From Flavobacterium cerinum (GTDB lineage: Bacteria; Bacteroidota; Bacteroidia; Flavobacteriales; Flavobacteriaceae), in NCBI RefSeq assembly GCF_024496085.1, contig NZ_CP101751.1, forward strand, positions 2,604,001 to 2,668,000: a stretch of DNA of 64,000 bases, in the 5' to 3' direction. A program made the translations under genes and the position numbers. The notes below the pieces were generated by a model that did no database searches, was not told where the DNA came from, and worked only from the letters and a program-made list of their open reading frames with translations. Positions 1 through 8,765 of this stretch are shown in pieces (position 1 is the stretch's first letter; each line of letters begins with the position of its first letter).

Positions 1-1
1 A

Positions 2-88
2 TCGATGGAAAATCTGAAAACAGGTGTGTATTTGTATACAATCTTATCCGGTGAAGCAACTTTTTCCGGTAAAATCATCAAAAAATAA
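2..88 (+). CDS. C-terminal tail of a T9SS type A-sorted protein (partial)
   Basis: Only the last 28 codons lie in the window; the 5' part is cut off by the window edge. The visible peptide runs SMENLKTGVYLYTI and ends FSGKIIKK, the form of a Por secretion-system type A C-terminal sorting domain. It is nearly identical to the end of the protease at 235-1866 (SMENLESGLYLYTI...FSGKIIKK). The two genes are therefore probably tandem paralogues, or two substrates that share a recently copied tail. The function of the missing part cannot be read here. Confidence 0.75.
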   Translation, partial: SMENLKTGVYLYTILSGEATFSGKIIKK

Positions 89-234
89 TCAAATAATAAG
101 TCATACAGAATAACATATTCTATATCAGTATTTTTTGTAATATTTGACTGAAGTGCTGGTTAGAATGTCCTATCAGATAATCAAAGAAATTAACAGTTTT
201 AAACTAATATCGTAAAATAACTTTTTAAGAATAA

Positions 235-1866
235 ATGATGAAAAGATTTTTTACGTTATTATTGGTTTTGACACAAGGAATAGTATTCTCACAGGAAGAT
301 GCCTGGGTGTATTTTAAAGATAAACCGGATTCCCAACATTTTTTAAACAATCCTTTGTTGATGTTATCGCAAAGAGCGTTAAACAGAAGAATAGCGCAGA
401 ATATAGCCCTTGAAGATCGTGATGTTCCGGTTTACCAACCCTATGTAAAACAAATTACGGACAGAATTGGGATTACTGTAATGGCAAAATCCAAATGGCT
501 GAATGCATTACACATCAGAGGTGCTGAAATGAGTATTAAAGAATTGAGCCAGTTAACATGTGTTGAACGTATTGATTTTGCAAATAAAAGCTTAAATACA
601 GATGGTGGAATTGTATCCGCTCACAAAGACAATAATAAAGCGGTATTTACTAAATTAGCAGCCGTACAATCCGATTTTCAGAGTCAGGAATTAACAGATA
701 CTCAAATACAAATGTTAAACGGACATTTGTTGCATCAGGAAGGATATACAGGTAATGGAAAAATGATTGCAGTTACTGATTCCGGATTTGTTGGTGTTGA
801 TACCGATGACCCGTTTAAAAGGATACGGGATAACAATAAAATTAAAGGGAGTTATAACTTTGTGACCCGAAGTGAAAATGTTTATGGAGTATCCGATCAT
901 GGAACAATGGTGTTGTCTACAATGGCTGCCCATATAGAAAATAGATTTAACGGTACTGCTCCGGATGCGTCTTACTATTTGTTTACTACAGAAATTAAAG
1001 ATGTTAAAAATCCGATTGAAGAAAGTCTTTGGGTAGAAGCTGCTGAAAAATCCGATAGTTTAGGAGTCGATATAATTAATGCTTCTCTGGGACATTATAA
1101 ATTTGATAATCCGGCTTATGATTATACCGATCAGAATATGGATGGTAAAACGACCTTTATTTCACGTGGTGCGGAGATGGCAACCAAAACAGGAATGATT
1201 GTAGTCGCATCTGCGGGAGATTTAGGAAATTCAGAATGGAAATTTATCACAGCTCCGGCTGATGTTGCCGGTGTATTGTCTGTTGGAGCCGTTAATTCGA
1301 TAAAACAAAGGTTGAATTTTAGCTCGTATGGACCAACTTCAGACGGAAGATTAAAACCGGATGTAATGGCATTGGGCTTTGGAGTTCAGGTAATAAACGG
1401 TACTGAAGCTACAGATAGTAAAAACGGCACTTCTTTTTCAGCTCCGACTGTGGCTGGTTTGATCGCTTGTTTATGGCAAGCATTACCCGGCAAAACAAAT
1501 AAAGAGATTGTTGCGCTTGTAAAAGAGTCGGCAGATCGTTATCAGAATCCGAATAATTTTTATGGATATGGTATTCCGGATTTTTATAAAGCTATAGAGG
1601 AACAAGTACTGGCAACCCATACGTATACGCTAAACGAATTTAAATTATATCCGAATCCTACTGATGCTCTAATTACGATTAGAACGTCGGGAAATAAGAA
1701 TACTGTTTTCCTGTTATATAATAATGTGGGACAGGAAATAATTCGACAACAGCTCACCGGATTAGAAGAAACAACAGTTTCAATGGAAAATCTGGAATCA
1801 GGACTTTATCTGTATACGATTGTTTCTGATGAAAGAACTTTTTCCGGTAAGATTATTAAAAAATAA
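235..1866 (+). CDS. S8 family (subtilisin-like) serine peptidase with T9SS type A sorting domain
   Basis: Predicted secreted serine endopeptidase of 543 aa. A signal peptide covers about residues 1-19 (hydrophobic core, ending FSQ). The subtilase triad is visible: Asp182 in VTDSG, His222 in SDHGTMV and Ser400 in NGTSFSAP. The last ~75 residues, from about 468 (LYPNP...), form a T9SS type A sorting domain ending GKIIKK, so the mature enzyme should be exported across the outer membrane and anchored or released. Two ATG codons are adjacent (235 and 238); either could start the protein. It follows the tail of a protein with an almost identical C-terminus and precedes the nitronate monooxygenase gene by 38 nt, so the two may be co-transcribed. 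Its substrate is unknown. Confidence 0.93.
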   Translation: MMKRFFTLLLVLTQGIVFSQEDAWVYFKDKPDSQHFLNNPLLMLSQRALNRRIAQNIALEDRDVPVYQPYVKQITDRIGITVMAKSKWLNALHIRGAEMSIKELSQLTCVERIDFANKSLNTDGGIVSAHKDNNKAVFTKLAAVQSDFQSQELTDTQIQMLNGHLLHQEGYTGNGKMIAVTDSGFVGVDTDDPFKRIRDNNKIKGSYNFVTRSENVYGVSDHGTMVLSTMAAHIENRFNGTAPDASYYLFTTEIKDVKNPIEESLWVEAAEKSDSLGVDIINASLGHYKFDNPAYDYTDQNMDGKTTFISRGAEMATKTGMIVVASAGDLGNSEWKFITAPADVAGVLSVGAVNSIKQRLNFSSYGPTSDGRLKPDVMALGFGVQVINGTEATDSKNGTSFSAPTVAGLIACLWQALPGKTNKEIVALVKESADRYQNPNNFYGYGIPDFYKAIEEQVLATHTYTLNEFKLYPNPTDALITIRTSGNKNTVFLLYNNVGQEIIRQQLTGLEETTVSMENLESGLYLYTIVSDERTFSGKIIKK

Positions 1867-1904
1867 AACGAACCAGAATATTTAGAAAATAATACTACAA
1901 TAGA

Positions 1905-2843
1905 ATGAACAGAATAACAGAACTTTTTAATATCCAGTATCCGATTGTTCAAGGTGGAATGATCTGGAACAGCGGATATAAATTAGCCAGTGCCGTTAGT
2001 AATGCCGGCGGACTTGGATTAATCGGAGCCGGATCAATGTATCCTGAAGTATTGCGGGAACACATTCAGAAATGTAAAAAAGCAACTGATAAACCTTTTG
2101 GTGTAAATGTTCCGATGCTATATCCGAACATTGAAGAGATTATGGATATAATCGTAGCGGAAGGTGTAAAAATTGTTTTTACGTCAGCCGGAAATCCGAA
2201 AACCTGGACCGCTTTTTTAAAAGAAAAAGGAATTACGGTGGTTCACGTTGTGAGTAGCTCCAAATTTGCTTTAAAGGCACAGGAAGCAGGTGTTGATGCT
2301 ATTGTAGCAGAAGGCTTTGAAGCCGGAGGTCATAACGGTAGAGAAGAAACGACGACCCTAACATTGATTCCGATGGTTAGAGAGCAAATTACGATTCCGT
2401 TAATCGCTGCCGGTGGAATTGCTACCGGAAGAGGAATGCTGGCTGCTATGGTTTTAGGAGCGGATGGTGTACAAATGGGATCTCGTTTTGCAGCATCGGA
2501 AGAAAGTTCTTCTCACGATAACTTTAAACAGACAATACTAAAAGTAAAAGAAGGGGATACCCAATTAACATTAAAAGAACTGGCACCGGTTCGATTAATT
2601 AAAAATAAATTTTACGAAGAAGTACAGACTTTATATACGCAATGTCCTACTCCGGAAGAACTAAAAGCATTATTAGGAAGAGCCCGTGCCAAACGAGGTA
2701 TGTTTGAAGGTGATCTGGAAGACGGTGAACTGGAAATCGGACAAATTGCCGGACTGATTCACGATATAAAACCGGTTTCGGAAATTGTCACCAATGTGAT
2801 AGAAGAGTTTGAAGCAGTAAAAAAACAAGTTGCAACATTATAA
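1905..2843 (+). CDS. nitronate monooxygenase / 2-nitropropane dioxygenase-like flavin enzyme
   Basis: A 312-aa single-domain TIM-barrel protein of the NMO / 2-nitropropane dioxygenase family, which also includes the enoyl reductase FabK. Visible family features are the N-terminal YPIVQGGM, the glycine-rich GGLGLIGAG, the EGFEAGGHNGR segment with the likely catalytic His143, and the FMN phosphate-binding GADGVQMGSRF near residue 190. It would use FMN to oxidise alkyl nitronates, but members are often misassigned, and a FabK-like NAD(P)H-dependent role cannot be excluded from sequence alone. It is cytosolic, with no signal peptide. It converges on the Fnr-type regulator gene, with a shared terminator between them. 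Confidence 0.88.
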   Translation: MNRITELFNIQYPIVQGGMIWNSGYKLASAVSNAGGLGLIGAGSMYPEVLREHIQKCKKATDKPFGVNVPMLYPNIEEIMDIIVAEGVKIVFTSAGNPKTWTAFLKEKGITVVHVVSSSKFALKAQEAGVDAIVAEGFEAGGHNGREETTTLTLIPMVREQITIPLIAAGGIATGRGMLAAMVLGADGVQMGSRFAASEESSSHDNFKQTILKVKEGDTQLTLKELAPVRLIKNKFYEEVQTLYTQCPTPEELKALLGRARAKRGMFEGDLEDGELEIGQIAGLIHDIKPVSEIVTNVIEEFEAVKKQVATL

Positions 2844-2848
2844 AAAAA

Positions 2849-2873
2849 ACGGCTTCATTGAAGCCGTTTTTTT
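2849..2873. terminator. bidirectional intrinsic terminator
   Basis: Perfect hairpin ACGGCTTC-ATT-GAAGCCGT with a run of A on its left and seven T on its right. It sits between the convergent nitronate monooxygenase gene and the Fnr-type regulator gene, so it can terminate transcription from both sides. Confidence 0.9.
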
Positions 2874-2876
2874 ATG

Positions 2877-3557
2877 TTATTCTGCCATCTTTCGCAGTTG
2901 ATTTTTATCTTTCAGACTTATTTTTTTTCCGGTTAAGGTAATCAGACCACTCTTATTAAAATCGGATAATAATCGAATGCAACTTTCGGTTGCCGTACCG
3001 ATAATACTACTCAATTCTTCACGGGATAGTTGAATTTTTAATGTTTCGTCGGGATTAACGCCAAAGGTATCGTGAAGATATAATAAAGTTTCAGCTAAAC
3101 GCTCTTTAACGCTTTTCTGTGCCATCGAAACCATATGATCATCAGCTTCTTTTAAATCACCGCAAATCGTTTTCATAACATTCATTGAAAACTGATTGTT
3201 ATTGTTGAAAAAAGCAAGAATTTCACTTTTCGGAATAAAACAAACCTGCATATCTTCCAAAGCAATAGCACTTAAGTTAGCCGGTTCGTCACTAATCATC
3301 GAACGCTGACCTAAAAGTTCTCCGGGTTTTACCAGTTTTACAATCTGATCTTTACCGTTTTGGCTCAGTTTGGATAATTTACAAACACCATCTTTTACGC
3401 AATAAATACCATTGGTAATTTCGCCTTCCTCAAAAATAGGTTCTCCTTTTTTAATGGTGTATGAAGTCTTACAACCAGCAATCTTAAGCAATTCCTCTTT
3501 ATTCAAGGCCTTAAGAGAGCTGAATTCTCTAACGATACATTGTTCACATTTACCCAT
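2877..3557 (-). CDS. Crp/Fnr family transcriptional regulator (probable oxygen/redox regulator)
   Basis: A protein of about 226 aa with an N-terminal cyclic-nucleotide-binding-like beta-barrel (KKGEPIFEEGE, NGIYCVKDG) and a C-terminal Crp-type winged helix (LSREELSSIIGTATESCIRL). I take the ATG at 3557 (MGKCEQC). The in-frame ATG at 3611 lies inside the Fnr-type operator palindrome and would add an atypical hydrophobic leader. Cys4, Cys7 and Cys29 form a CxxC...C pattern that may hold an Fe-S cluster as in FNR; this is inference. It is divergent from ccoI, with an Fnr box between them, and the same box precedes ccoS and hemN. It is therefore the obvious candidate activator of the cbb3 oxidase genes. 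Its own -7 elements flank or overlap the box, which suggests autoregulation. Confidence 0.9.
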   Translation of the reverse strand: MGKCEQCIVREFSSLKALNKEELLKIAGCKTSYTIKKGEPIFEEGEITNGIYCVKDGVCKLSKLSQNGKDQIVKLVKPGELLGQRSMISDEPANLSAIALEDMQVCFIPKSEILAFFNNNNQFSMNVMKTICGDLKEADDHMVSMAQKSVKERLAETLLYLHDTFGVNPDETLKIQLSREELSSIIGTATESCIRLLSDFNKSGLITLTGKKISLKDKNQLRKMAE

Positions 3558-3581
3558 ATAACGATCCTTAACAATCCAATA

Positions 3582-3598
3582 CAAATATACCAAAAGTA
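3582..3598 (-). promoter_or_regulatory. candidate -7 elements of the Fnr-type regulator gene
   Basis: Read on the minus strand, TATATTTG (3589-3582) and TACTTTTG (3598-3591) both match the Bacteroidota -7 consensus TAnnTTTG exactly. Either would place transcription start within about 30-50 nt of the ATG at 3557. The second touches the Fnr-type palindrome 3598-3611, so binding there should affect this promoter, probably negatively. Confidence 0.5.
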
Positions 3599-3641
3599 TG
3601 ACAAATATCATATTTTATCTATAGGCGAATTCCAACCTTTG
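3598..3641 (+). promoter_or_regulatory. Fnr-type operator and promoter of ccoI
   Basis: ATGACAAATATCAT (3598-3611) has the geometry of an FNR box (5-N4-5; ATGAY-N4-RTCAT). Exactly 22 nt later lies AACCTTTG (3634-3641), a one-mismatch -7 element (TAnnTTTG). No TTG is seen at the -33 position. This puts the palindrome centre near -41, the classical class II activator position. The same 22-nt spacing occurs at ccoS and hemN. Confidence 0.75.
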
Positions 3642-3663
3642 TCAAAGGTAAAATGAGCAAATT

Positions 3664-6048
3664 ATGAATACGCAAAATTGTTTCCATTGTGGTAACGATA
3701 TTGTAAAAACAGAAGAAATCCTTTTTGAAGAGAAGTCATTCTGCTGTCTGGGTTGTAAAACGGTATATGAAATTTTCAGCCAAAATGACCTGACCTGTTA
3801 TTACGATTTCGAAAAAGCACCGGGTGCAACACCACAGGAAGTACTCGGAAAATATGATTTTCTGGATAAGCAGGAAATCATTTCTAAACTATTGGAATTT
3901 GAAGAAGAAAACATTCACATTGTTTCCCTTTATATTCCCCATATACATTGCAGTTCCTGTATCTGGATATTGGAAAACCTGCAAAAATTGCAAAAAGGAA
4001 TTAGTTTATCACAAGTAAACTTTTCCCGGAAAAAAGTACGGATCACCTATGATCCGCAAATCACAAATCTGAAATCGATTGTATTGCTTCTCAATTCAAT
4101 CGGATATGAACCGTATATAAGCCTTGAAAATTATGAAGGGATCAGGAAAACCGTCGACAGGAGTTTAATTTACAAAATTGGGGTAGCGTTTTTTTGTTTT
4201 GGAAATATAATGCTCCTGTCTTTTCCTGAATATTTTGAGGTCGGAGAATATTGGATTGATCAATATAAAGATTTTTTCCGTTGGTTGATTTTTGCCCTTT
4301 CACTTCCCGCATTTTTCTACTCCGGATGGGGCTATTATGTGTCAGCCTGGAAAAGTATTCAATCTAAAATGTTAAGCATTGATATCCCGATTGCATTGGG
4401 GATTATCGTAATGTTTGTCAGAAGTACTGTTGATATCGTTTTTGATTACGGACAAGGCTTTTTCGACAGTATGTGTGGTTTGATCTTCTTTATGCTGCTT
4501 GGTAAACTCTTCCAACAAAAAACGTATAACTTTTTATCATTCGAACGTGACTATAAATCTTATTTTCCTATTGCTGTTACCAAAATTAACAAAGATGGAA
4601 AAGAAGAAGCGACGCAGGTTTATGACGTTGGAAAAGGAGATCGTCTATTAATTCGCAATCAGGAATTAATACCGGTCGATGGGATACTGATTTCCGAAAA
4701 CGCCTATATCGACTACAGTTTTGTAACCGGAGAAGAAGTGCCGATTGCTAAGAAATCGGGAGATAAAATCTTTGCCGGCGGAAAACAAATCGGTAAAGTA
4801 ATCGAAATGGAGGTATTACAGACCGTTTCACAAAGTTACCTGACGCAATTATGGAGTAATGAGGTTTTCCAGAAAAAAACGGATTTAAAGTACAAAACCA
4901 TTACTGATTCGGTCAGTCGTTATTTTACTCCGGCTTTATTACTACTAGCTTTTGTCTCCTTTGGTTACTGGATCTTTATTGATACCAATACGGCTTTTAA
5001 TGTATTTACAGCAATATTAATTGTAGCCTGTCCGTGTGCATTGGCACTTACAGCTCCTTTTACATTGGGAAATGTACTTCGGATTATGGGCAATCGAAAA
5101 TTATACCTGAAAAATGCAACGGTAATCGAACAAATGGCTAAGGTCGATACGATTGTATTCGACAAAACAGGAACGATTACATCCAATAAAAAATCGGCGA
5201 TTGCTTATGAAGGAACACCGCTTCGGGAAAAGGAAATTGATAAACTGAAAAATGTTTTACGCGCTTCCAATCACCCGTTAAGCAGAAGGTTATATGATTT
5301 TCTACCGGCAACGGAAACTTTGGAAGTCCGGGAGTTTGAAGAAATAACCGGAAAAGGAATTCGTGCTATAATAGGACAACAGGAAATTCGTCTCGGATCG
5401 GCTACATTTATTAATCTGACTGAATTGAAAAAATCAGAACAAACAAGTGTATATGTCAGCATTGACGGGATTTACAAAGGAAAATTTTCATTCGACAATC
5501 AGTATCGTGACGGTTTGCAACAGTTATTCAAACGTTTGGGACGTAACTATAAGTTGACGGTTCTTTCGGGTGATAATGAAGGAGAAAAAGAAAACCTGAC
5601 AAAATTGCTGCCACCGGGAACAACACTGGTCTTTAATCAGAAACCGGAACAAAAACTGACTTATATCCGAACATTGCAGGAGCAGGGTAATAATGTAATG
5701 ATGATCGGTGACGGATTGAATGATGCAGGAGCATTGGTGCAAAGTAATGTCGGAATTTCAATTTCAGAAAATGTAAATGTCTTTTCTCCGGCTTGCGACG
5801 GAATACTGGATGCCGGTCAGTTTTCAAAAATCAGTTATTTTCTGAATTACGCTCACAATGCCATGAAAACGATTATGATGAGTTTCGGATTGTCGCTCCT
5901 TTATAATGTAGTAGGGCTGAGTTTTGCAGTTTCCGGCAATCTTTCGCCACTTGTAGCCGCTATTATTATGCCGTTAAGCACGATCACGATTGTCAGCTTT
6001 GTAACGGTTATGAGTAATCTCTACGCCCGAAAAGATTTTAAAAGATAA
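3664..6048 (+). CDS. ccoI: CcoI/FixI-type copper-transporting P1B ATPase for cbb3 oxidase maturation
   Basis: A 794-aa inner-membrane P1B-type ATPase. In order: an N-terminal cysteine-rich metal-binding region (CFHC at 6-9, CCLGC at 27-31), an HMA-like domain with CSSC at 96-99, transmembrane helices, the CPC metal-site motif at 456-458, the phosphorylated Asp500 in DKTGT, and the hinge GDGLNDAGAL near 683. CcoI-type pumps deliver copper to the membrane or periplasm for the CuB site of cbb3 oxidase. The position next to an Fnr-type regulator and directly before ccoS-ccoNO supports that role over general copper export, which the CopA at 19615 would cover. It is 52 nt from its Fnr-type operator, and a second promoter separates it from ccoS. 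Confidence 0.92.
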   Translation: MNTQNCFHCGNDIVKTEEILFEEKSFCCLGCKTVYEIFSQNDLTCYYDFEKAPGATPQEVLGKYDFLDKQEIISKLLEFEEENIHIVSLYIPHIHCSSCIWILENLQKLQKGISLSQVNFSRKKVRITYDPQITNLKSIVLLLNSIGYEPYISLENYEGIRKTVDRSLIYKIGVAFFCFGNIMLLSFPEYFEVGEYWIDQYKDFFRWLIFALSLPAFFYSGWGYYVSAWKSIQSKMLSIDIPIALGIIVMFVRSTVDIVFDYGQGFFDSMCGLIFFMLLGKLFQQKTYNFLSFERDYKSYFPIAVTKINKDGKEEATQVYDVGKGDRLLIRNQELIPVDGILISENAYIDYSFVTGEEVPIAKKSGDKIFAGGKQIGKVIEMEVLQTVSQSYLTQLWSNEVFQKKTDLKYKTITDSVSRYFTPALLLLAFVSFGYWIFIDTNTAFNVFTAILIVACPCALALTAPFTLGNVLRIMGNRKLYLKNATVIEQMAKVDTIVFDKTGTITSNKKSAIAYEGTPLREKEIDKLKNVLRASNHPLSRRLYDFLPATETLEVREFEEITGKGIRAIIGQQEIRLGSATFINLTELKKSEQTSVYVSIDGIYKGKFSFDNQYRDGLQQLFKRLGRNYKLTVLSGDNEGEKENLTKLLPPGTTLVFNQKPEQKLTYIRTLQEQGNNVMMIGDGLNDAGALVQSNVGISISENVNVFSPACDGILDAGQFSKISYFLNYAHNAMKTIMMSFGLSLLYNVVGLSFAVSGNLSPLVAAIIMPLSTITIVSFVTVMSNLYARKDFKR

Positions 6049-6106
6049 TTTTTGTTTTAAATCATTGTTTTACAGTATTTTAAAATATTGAAATATATTC
6101 CGATAC

Positions 6107-6150
6107 ATGATAAATGTCATGTTTTTTAAGGAATGGCTAAAGTAATTTTG
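6107..6150 (+). promoter_or_regulatory. Fnr-type operator and promoter of the cco operon
   Basis: ATGATAAATGTCAT (6107-6120), within the longer perfect inverted repeat ACATGA-N6-TCATGT (6105-6122), is followed after exactly 22 nt by TAATTTTG (6143-6150), a perfect TAnnTTTG -7 element. Predicted start is about 6155, which centres the palindrome at about -41. No -33 TTG is present, as expected for an activator-dependent promoter. Confidence 0.8.
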
Positions 6151-6169
6151 TTTAACACAATTTTAAGGT

Positions 6170-6361
6170 ATGAGTGTCATTTACATTTTAATCTCCATCA
6201 GTATTGTTGTTGCTGCACTATTTCTGTATGTCTTTATAAAAGCAGTCAGAAGTGGCCAGTTTGACGATGATTATACACCATCGGTCCGAATGCTTTTCGA
6301 TGATGAGCTTCAAAAGAACAACAAGAATAAATCAGAAACAAAAACAGAAAAACAAAACTAA
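6170..6361 (+). CDS. ccoS: cbb3-type cytochrome oxidase assembly protein CcoS
   Basis: A 63-aa protein with one N-terminal transmembrane helix (residues 1-25), then GQFDDDYTPSVRMLFDDE. The GQFDDxxxPxxRML(F) segment is the CcoS hallmark. CcoS is needed for insertion of heme b and copper cofactors into the catalytic subunit of cbb3 oxidase. It starts the cco operon, ends 2 nt before ccoNO, and lies just downstream of the Fnr-type promoter. Confidence 0.93.
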   Translation: MSVIYILISISIVVAALFLYVFIKAVRSGQFDDDYTPSVRMLFDDELQKNNKNKSETKTEKQN

Positions 6362-6363
6362 TT

Positions 6364-8559
6364 ATGGAAGTGCAACAATTTTATTACGACAACAAAATTG
6401 TAAAGAAATTCCTCTACGCTTCAATCGTTTTTGGGGTAGTGGGAATGCTCGTCGGGCTCCTTGTAGCTACGATGTACCTATTTCCGAATTTAACCGATGG
6501 TATTTCCTGGTTAAGTTACGGACGTTTAAGACCGTTACATACAAACGCAGTTATTTTCGCCTTTGTTGGTAATGCCATCTTTGCCGGGGTTTATTATTCT
6601 TTACAGCGATTATTGAAAACCAGAATGTACAGTGATGTATTAAGTAACATCAACTTCTGGGGTTGGCAATTAATTATCGTTGCGGCTGCCATAAGTTTAC
6701 CGTTAGGATATACAACTTCTAAAGAATATGCAGAGCTGGAATGGCCCATAGATATTGCCATTGCAATTATTTGGGTAGTATTTGGTATTAATATGATAAT
6801 GACCATTTTGCGAAGAAGGGAGCGCCATTTATATGTCGCAATCTGGTTTTATCTGGCAACATTTGTGACCGTTGCAGTGCTGCATATCTTTAATAGTTTG
6901 GAATTACCGGTTAGTGCAATGAAAAGTTATTCGGTATACGCCGGAGTTCAGGATGCACTGGTACAATGGTGGTACGGACATAATGCGGTGGCTTTCTTCC
7001 TGACTACACCGTTCCTGGGACTAATGTATTACTTCGTTCCGAAAGCGGCCAACCGTCCGGTTTATTCCTACCGATTATCGATTATTCACTTTTGGTCACT
7101 GATCTTCCTTTATATCTGGGCAGGTCCACACCACTTATTATATACGGCTTTACCCGATTGGGCACAAAACTTAGGAGTAGTTTTCTCCGTAATGCTGATT
7201 GCTCCTTCATGGGGTGGTATGATTAACGGATTGCTAACCTTACGAGGTGTTTGGGATAAAGTAAGAACAGAACCGGTTTTAAAATTCTTCGTTGTAGCCA
7301 TTACCGGTTATGGTATGGCCACTTTTGAAGGTCCGATGTTATCGCTTAAAAATGTAAATGCAATCGCTCACTTTACTGATTGGATCGTAGCACACGTTCA
7401 CGTTGGAGCTCTGGCATGGAATGGTTTTATGACCTTCGGTATGATCTATTGGTTGATCCCGCGAATGACCAAAACAAAGTTATATTCAACTAAACTGGCC
7501 AATTTCCATTTCTGGATCGGAACTTTAGGTATCATTTTATATGCCTTACCGTTATATGTAGCCGGGTTTGTTCAGGCGCAAATGTGGAAACAGTTTAATC
7601 CGGACGGTTCATTGGTATACGGTAACTTCCTGGAAACTGTAAAAGAAATTATGCCGATGTATGCCATGAGAGCAATCGGAGGAACATTGTTTGTAATCGG
7701 TTTATTTGTATTGGTTTATAACATCATAATGACAGTTAAAGTAGGTCAGAAAATTGAAGATGAATTGGCTGAAGCTCCGGAACTGCAAAGAATATCAAGC
7801 GGACGTTTAAAAGGTGAAAAATTCCACGGATGGTTGGAAAGAAAACCGATCCAGTTAACCGTTCTCGCTACGATTGCCATTCTGATAGGAGGTATTGTGC
7901 AGATTATTCCAACGTTGGTTGTAAAATCCAATATACCGACAATTACAAGTGTAAAACCGTATACACCATTGGAATTAGAAGGACGTGATTTATATATCCG
8001 TGAAGGATGTGTGGGATGTCACTCGCAAATGGTTCGTCCGTTCCGATCTGAAGTAGAACGCTACGGAGAATACTCTAAATCCGGAGAATATGTATACGAT
8101 CACCCGTTCCTTTGGGGATCAAAAAGAACCGGACCGGACTTAATGCGTGTAGGTGGAAAATATTCAGATAACTGGCATTTTAACCATATGTGGGATCCGC
8201 AAAGTACTTCAGCCGGATCAATCATGCCGGGGTATAAATGGTTATTCGATAATAAACCGATGGATTATTCGAAAACAGAAGATAAAATGAGAGCGATGGT
8301 AAAATTAGGAGTACCGTACAGCGATCAGGAAATTATCGATGCACAACAAAGTATTAAAGATCAGGCTCAAAAAATCGAAAAGAATTTACATGCCGATCCG
8401 GACTTTGTAAAAAGTTATGAAGAAAGCAAAAAGAATGCTGCGGCAAAAGGTGAAACTTTCGTACCGATGCAGGATCGCGAAATTGTAGCATTGATTGCTT
8501 ATCTACAACGCCTGGGAACCGATATTAAAGTAAAAGACGTAGCGGAAAATAAAAACTAA
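6364..8559 (+). CDS. ccoN: cbb3-type cytochrome c oxidase, fused subunits I and II (CcoN-CcoO)
   Basis: A 731-aa fusion. Residues about 1-490 form the 12-helix heme-copper catalytic subunit CcoN (for example WWYGHNAVAFFLT and the AHVHVGALAWNG histidines), and residues about 530-731 form the membrane-anchored mono-heme cytochrome c CcoO with CVGCH at 549-553 followed by SQMVRPF. In most proteobacteria these are two genes; the fused form is common in Bacteroidota. The complex reduces O2 to water at very low oxygen and pumps protons. It follows ccoS by 2 nt and precedes ccoQ by 6 nt in one operon. Confidence 0.96.
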   Translation: MEVQQFYYDNKIVKKFLYASIVFGVVGMLVGLLVATMYLFPNLTDGISWLSYGRLRPLHTNAVIFAFVGNAIFAGVYYSLQRLLKTRMYSDVLSNINFWGWQLIIVAAAISLPLGYTTSKEYAELEWPIDIAIAIIWVVFGINMIMTILRRRERHLYVAIWFYLATFVTVAVLHIFNSLELPVSAMKSYSVYAGVQDALVQWWYGHNAVAFFLTTPFLGLMYYFVPKAANRPVYSYRLSIIHFWSLIFLYIWAGPHHLLYTALPDWAQNLGVVFSVMLIAPSWGGMINGLLTLRGVWDKVRTEPVLKFFVVAITGYGMATFEGPMLSLKNVNAIAHFTDWIVAHVHVGALAWNGFMTFGMIYWLIPRMTKTKLYSTKLANFHFWIGTLGIILYALPLYVAGFVQAQMWKQFNPDGSLVYGNFLETVKEIMPMYAMRAIGGTLFVIGLFVLVYNIIMTVKVGQKIEDELAEAPELQRISSGRLKGEKFHGWLERKPIQLTVLATIAILIGGIVQIIPTLVVKSNIPTITSVKPYTPLELEGRDLYIREGCVGCHSQMVRPFRSEVERYGEYSKSGEYVYDHPFLWGSKRTGPDLMRVGGKYSDNWHFNHMWDPQSTSAGSIMPGYKWLFDNKPMDYSKTEDKMRAMVKLGVPYSDQEIIDAQQSIKDQAQKIEKNLHADPDFVKSYEESKKNAAAKGETFVPMQDREIVALIAYLQRLGTDIKVKDVAENKN

Positions 8560-8565
8560 TTTGTT

Positions 8566-8754
8566 ATGCTAAAGTTCATCAAACACAATATGGATACCAT
8601 TTCAGGAATTGAAATCTATCCGATTATCTCACTGCTTATTTTCTTCCTGTTTTTTGTAGGACTCTACTTTTGGGTATTTACATACAAAAAAGAGAAAATC
8701 ACAGAAATGAGTAATATCCCTTTTGAGGATCAGGACATGGCCAACAATCAATAA
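8566..8754 (+). CDS. ccoQ: small cbb3 oxidase subunit, CcoQ/FixQ-like
   Basis: A 62-aa protein with a single transmembrane helix (about residues 18-40, rich in L, I and F, ending GLYFWVFTYKK) and a short charged tail. Size, topology and position between ccoNO and ccoP match CcoQ, which stabilises the CcoP-containing oxidase. CcoQ sequences are poorly conserved, so the assignment rests mainly on context. Confidence 0.82.
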   Translation: MLKFIKHNMDTISGIEIYPIISLLIFFLFFVGLYFWVFTYKKEKITEMSNIPFEDQDMANNQ

Positions 8755-8765
8755 TTGTAAAAAGT

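Noticed and set aside
3558..3611. N-terminal extension of the Fnr-type regulator starting at ATG 3611
   Set aside because: This ATG lies inside the operator palindrome and upstream of or within both candidate -7 elements. The extension is hydrophobic and unlike the family; ATG 3557 gives a normal N-terminus.
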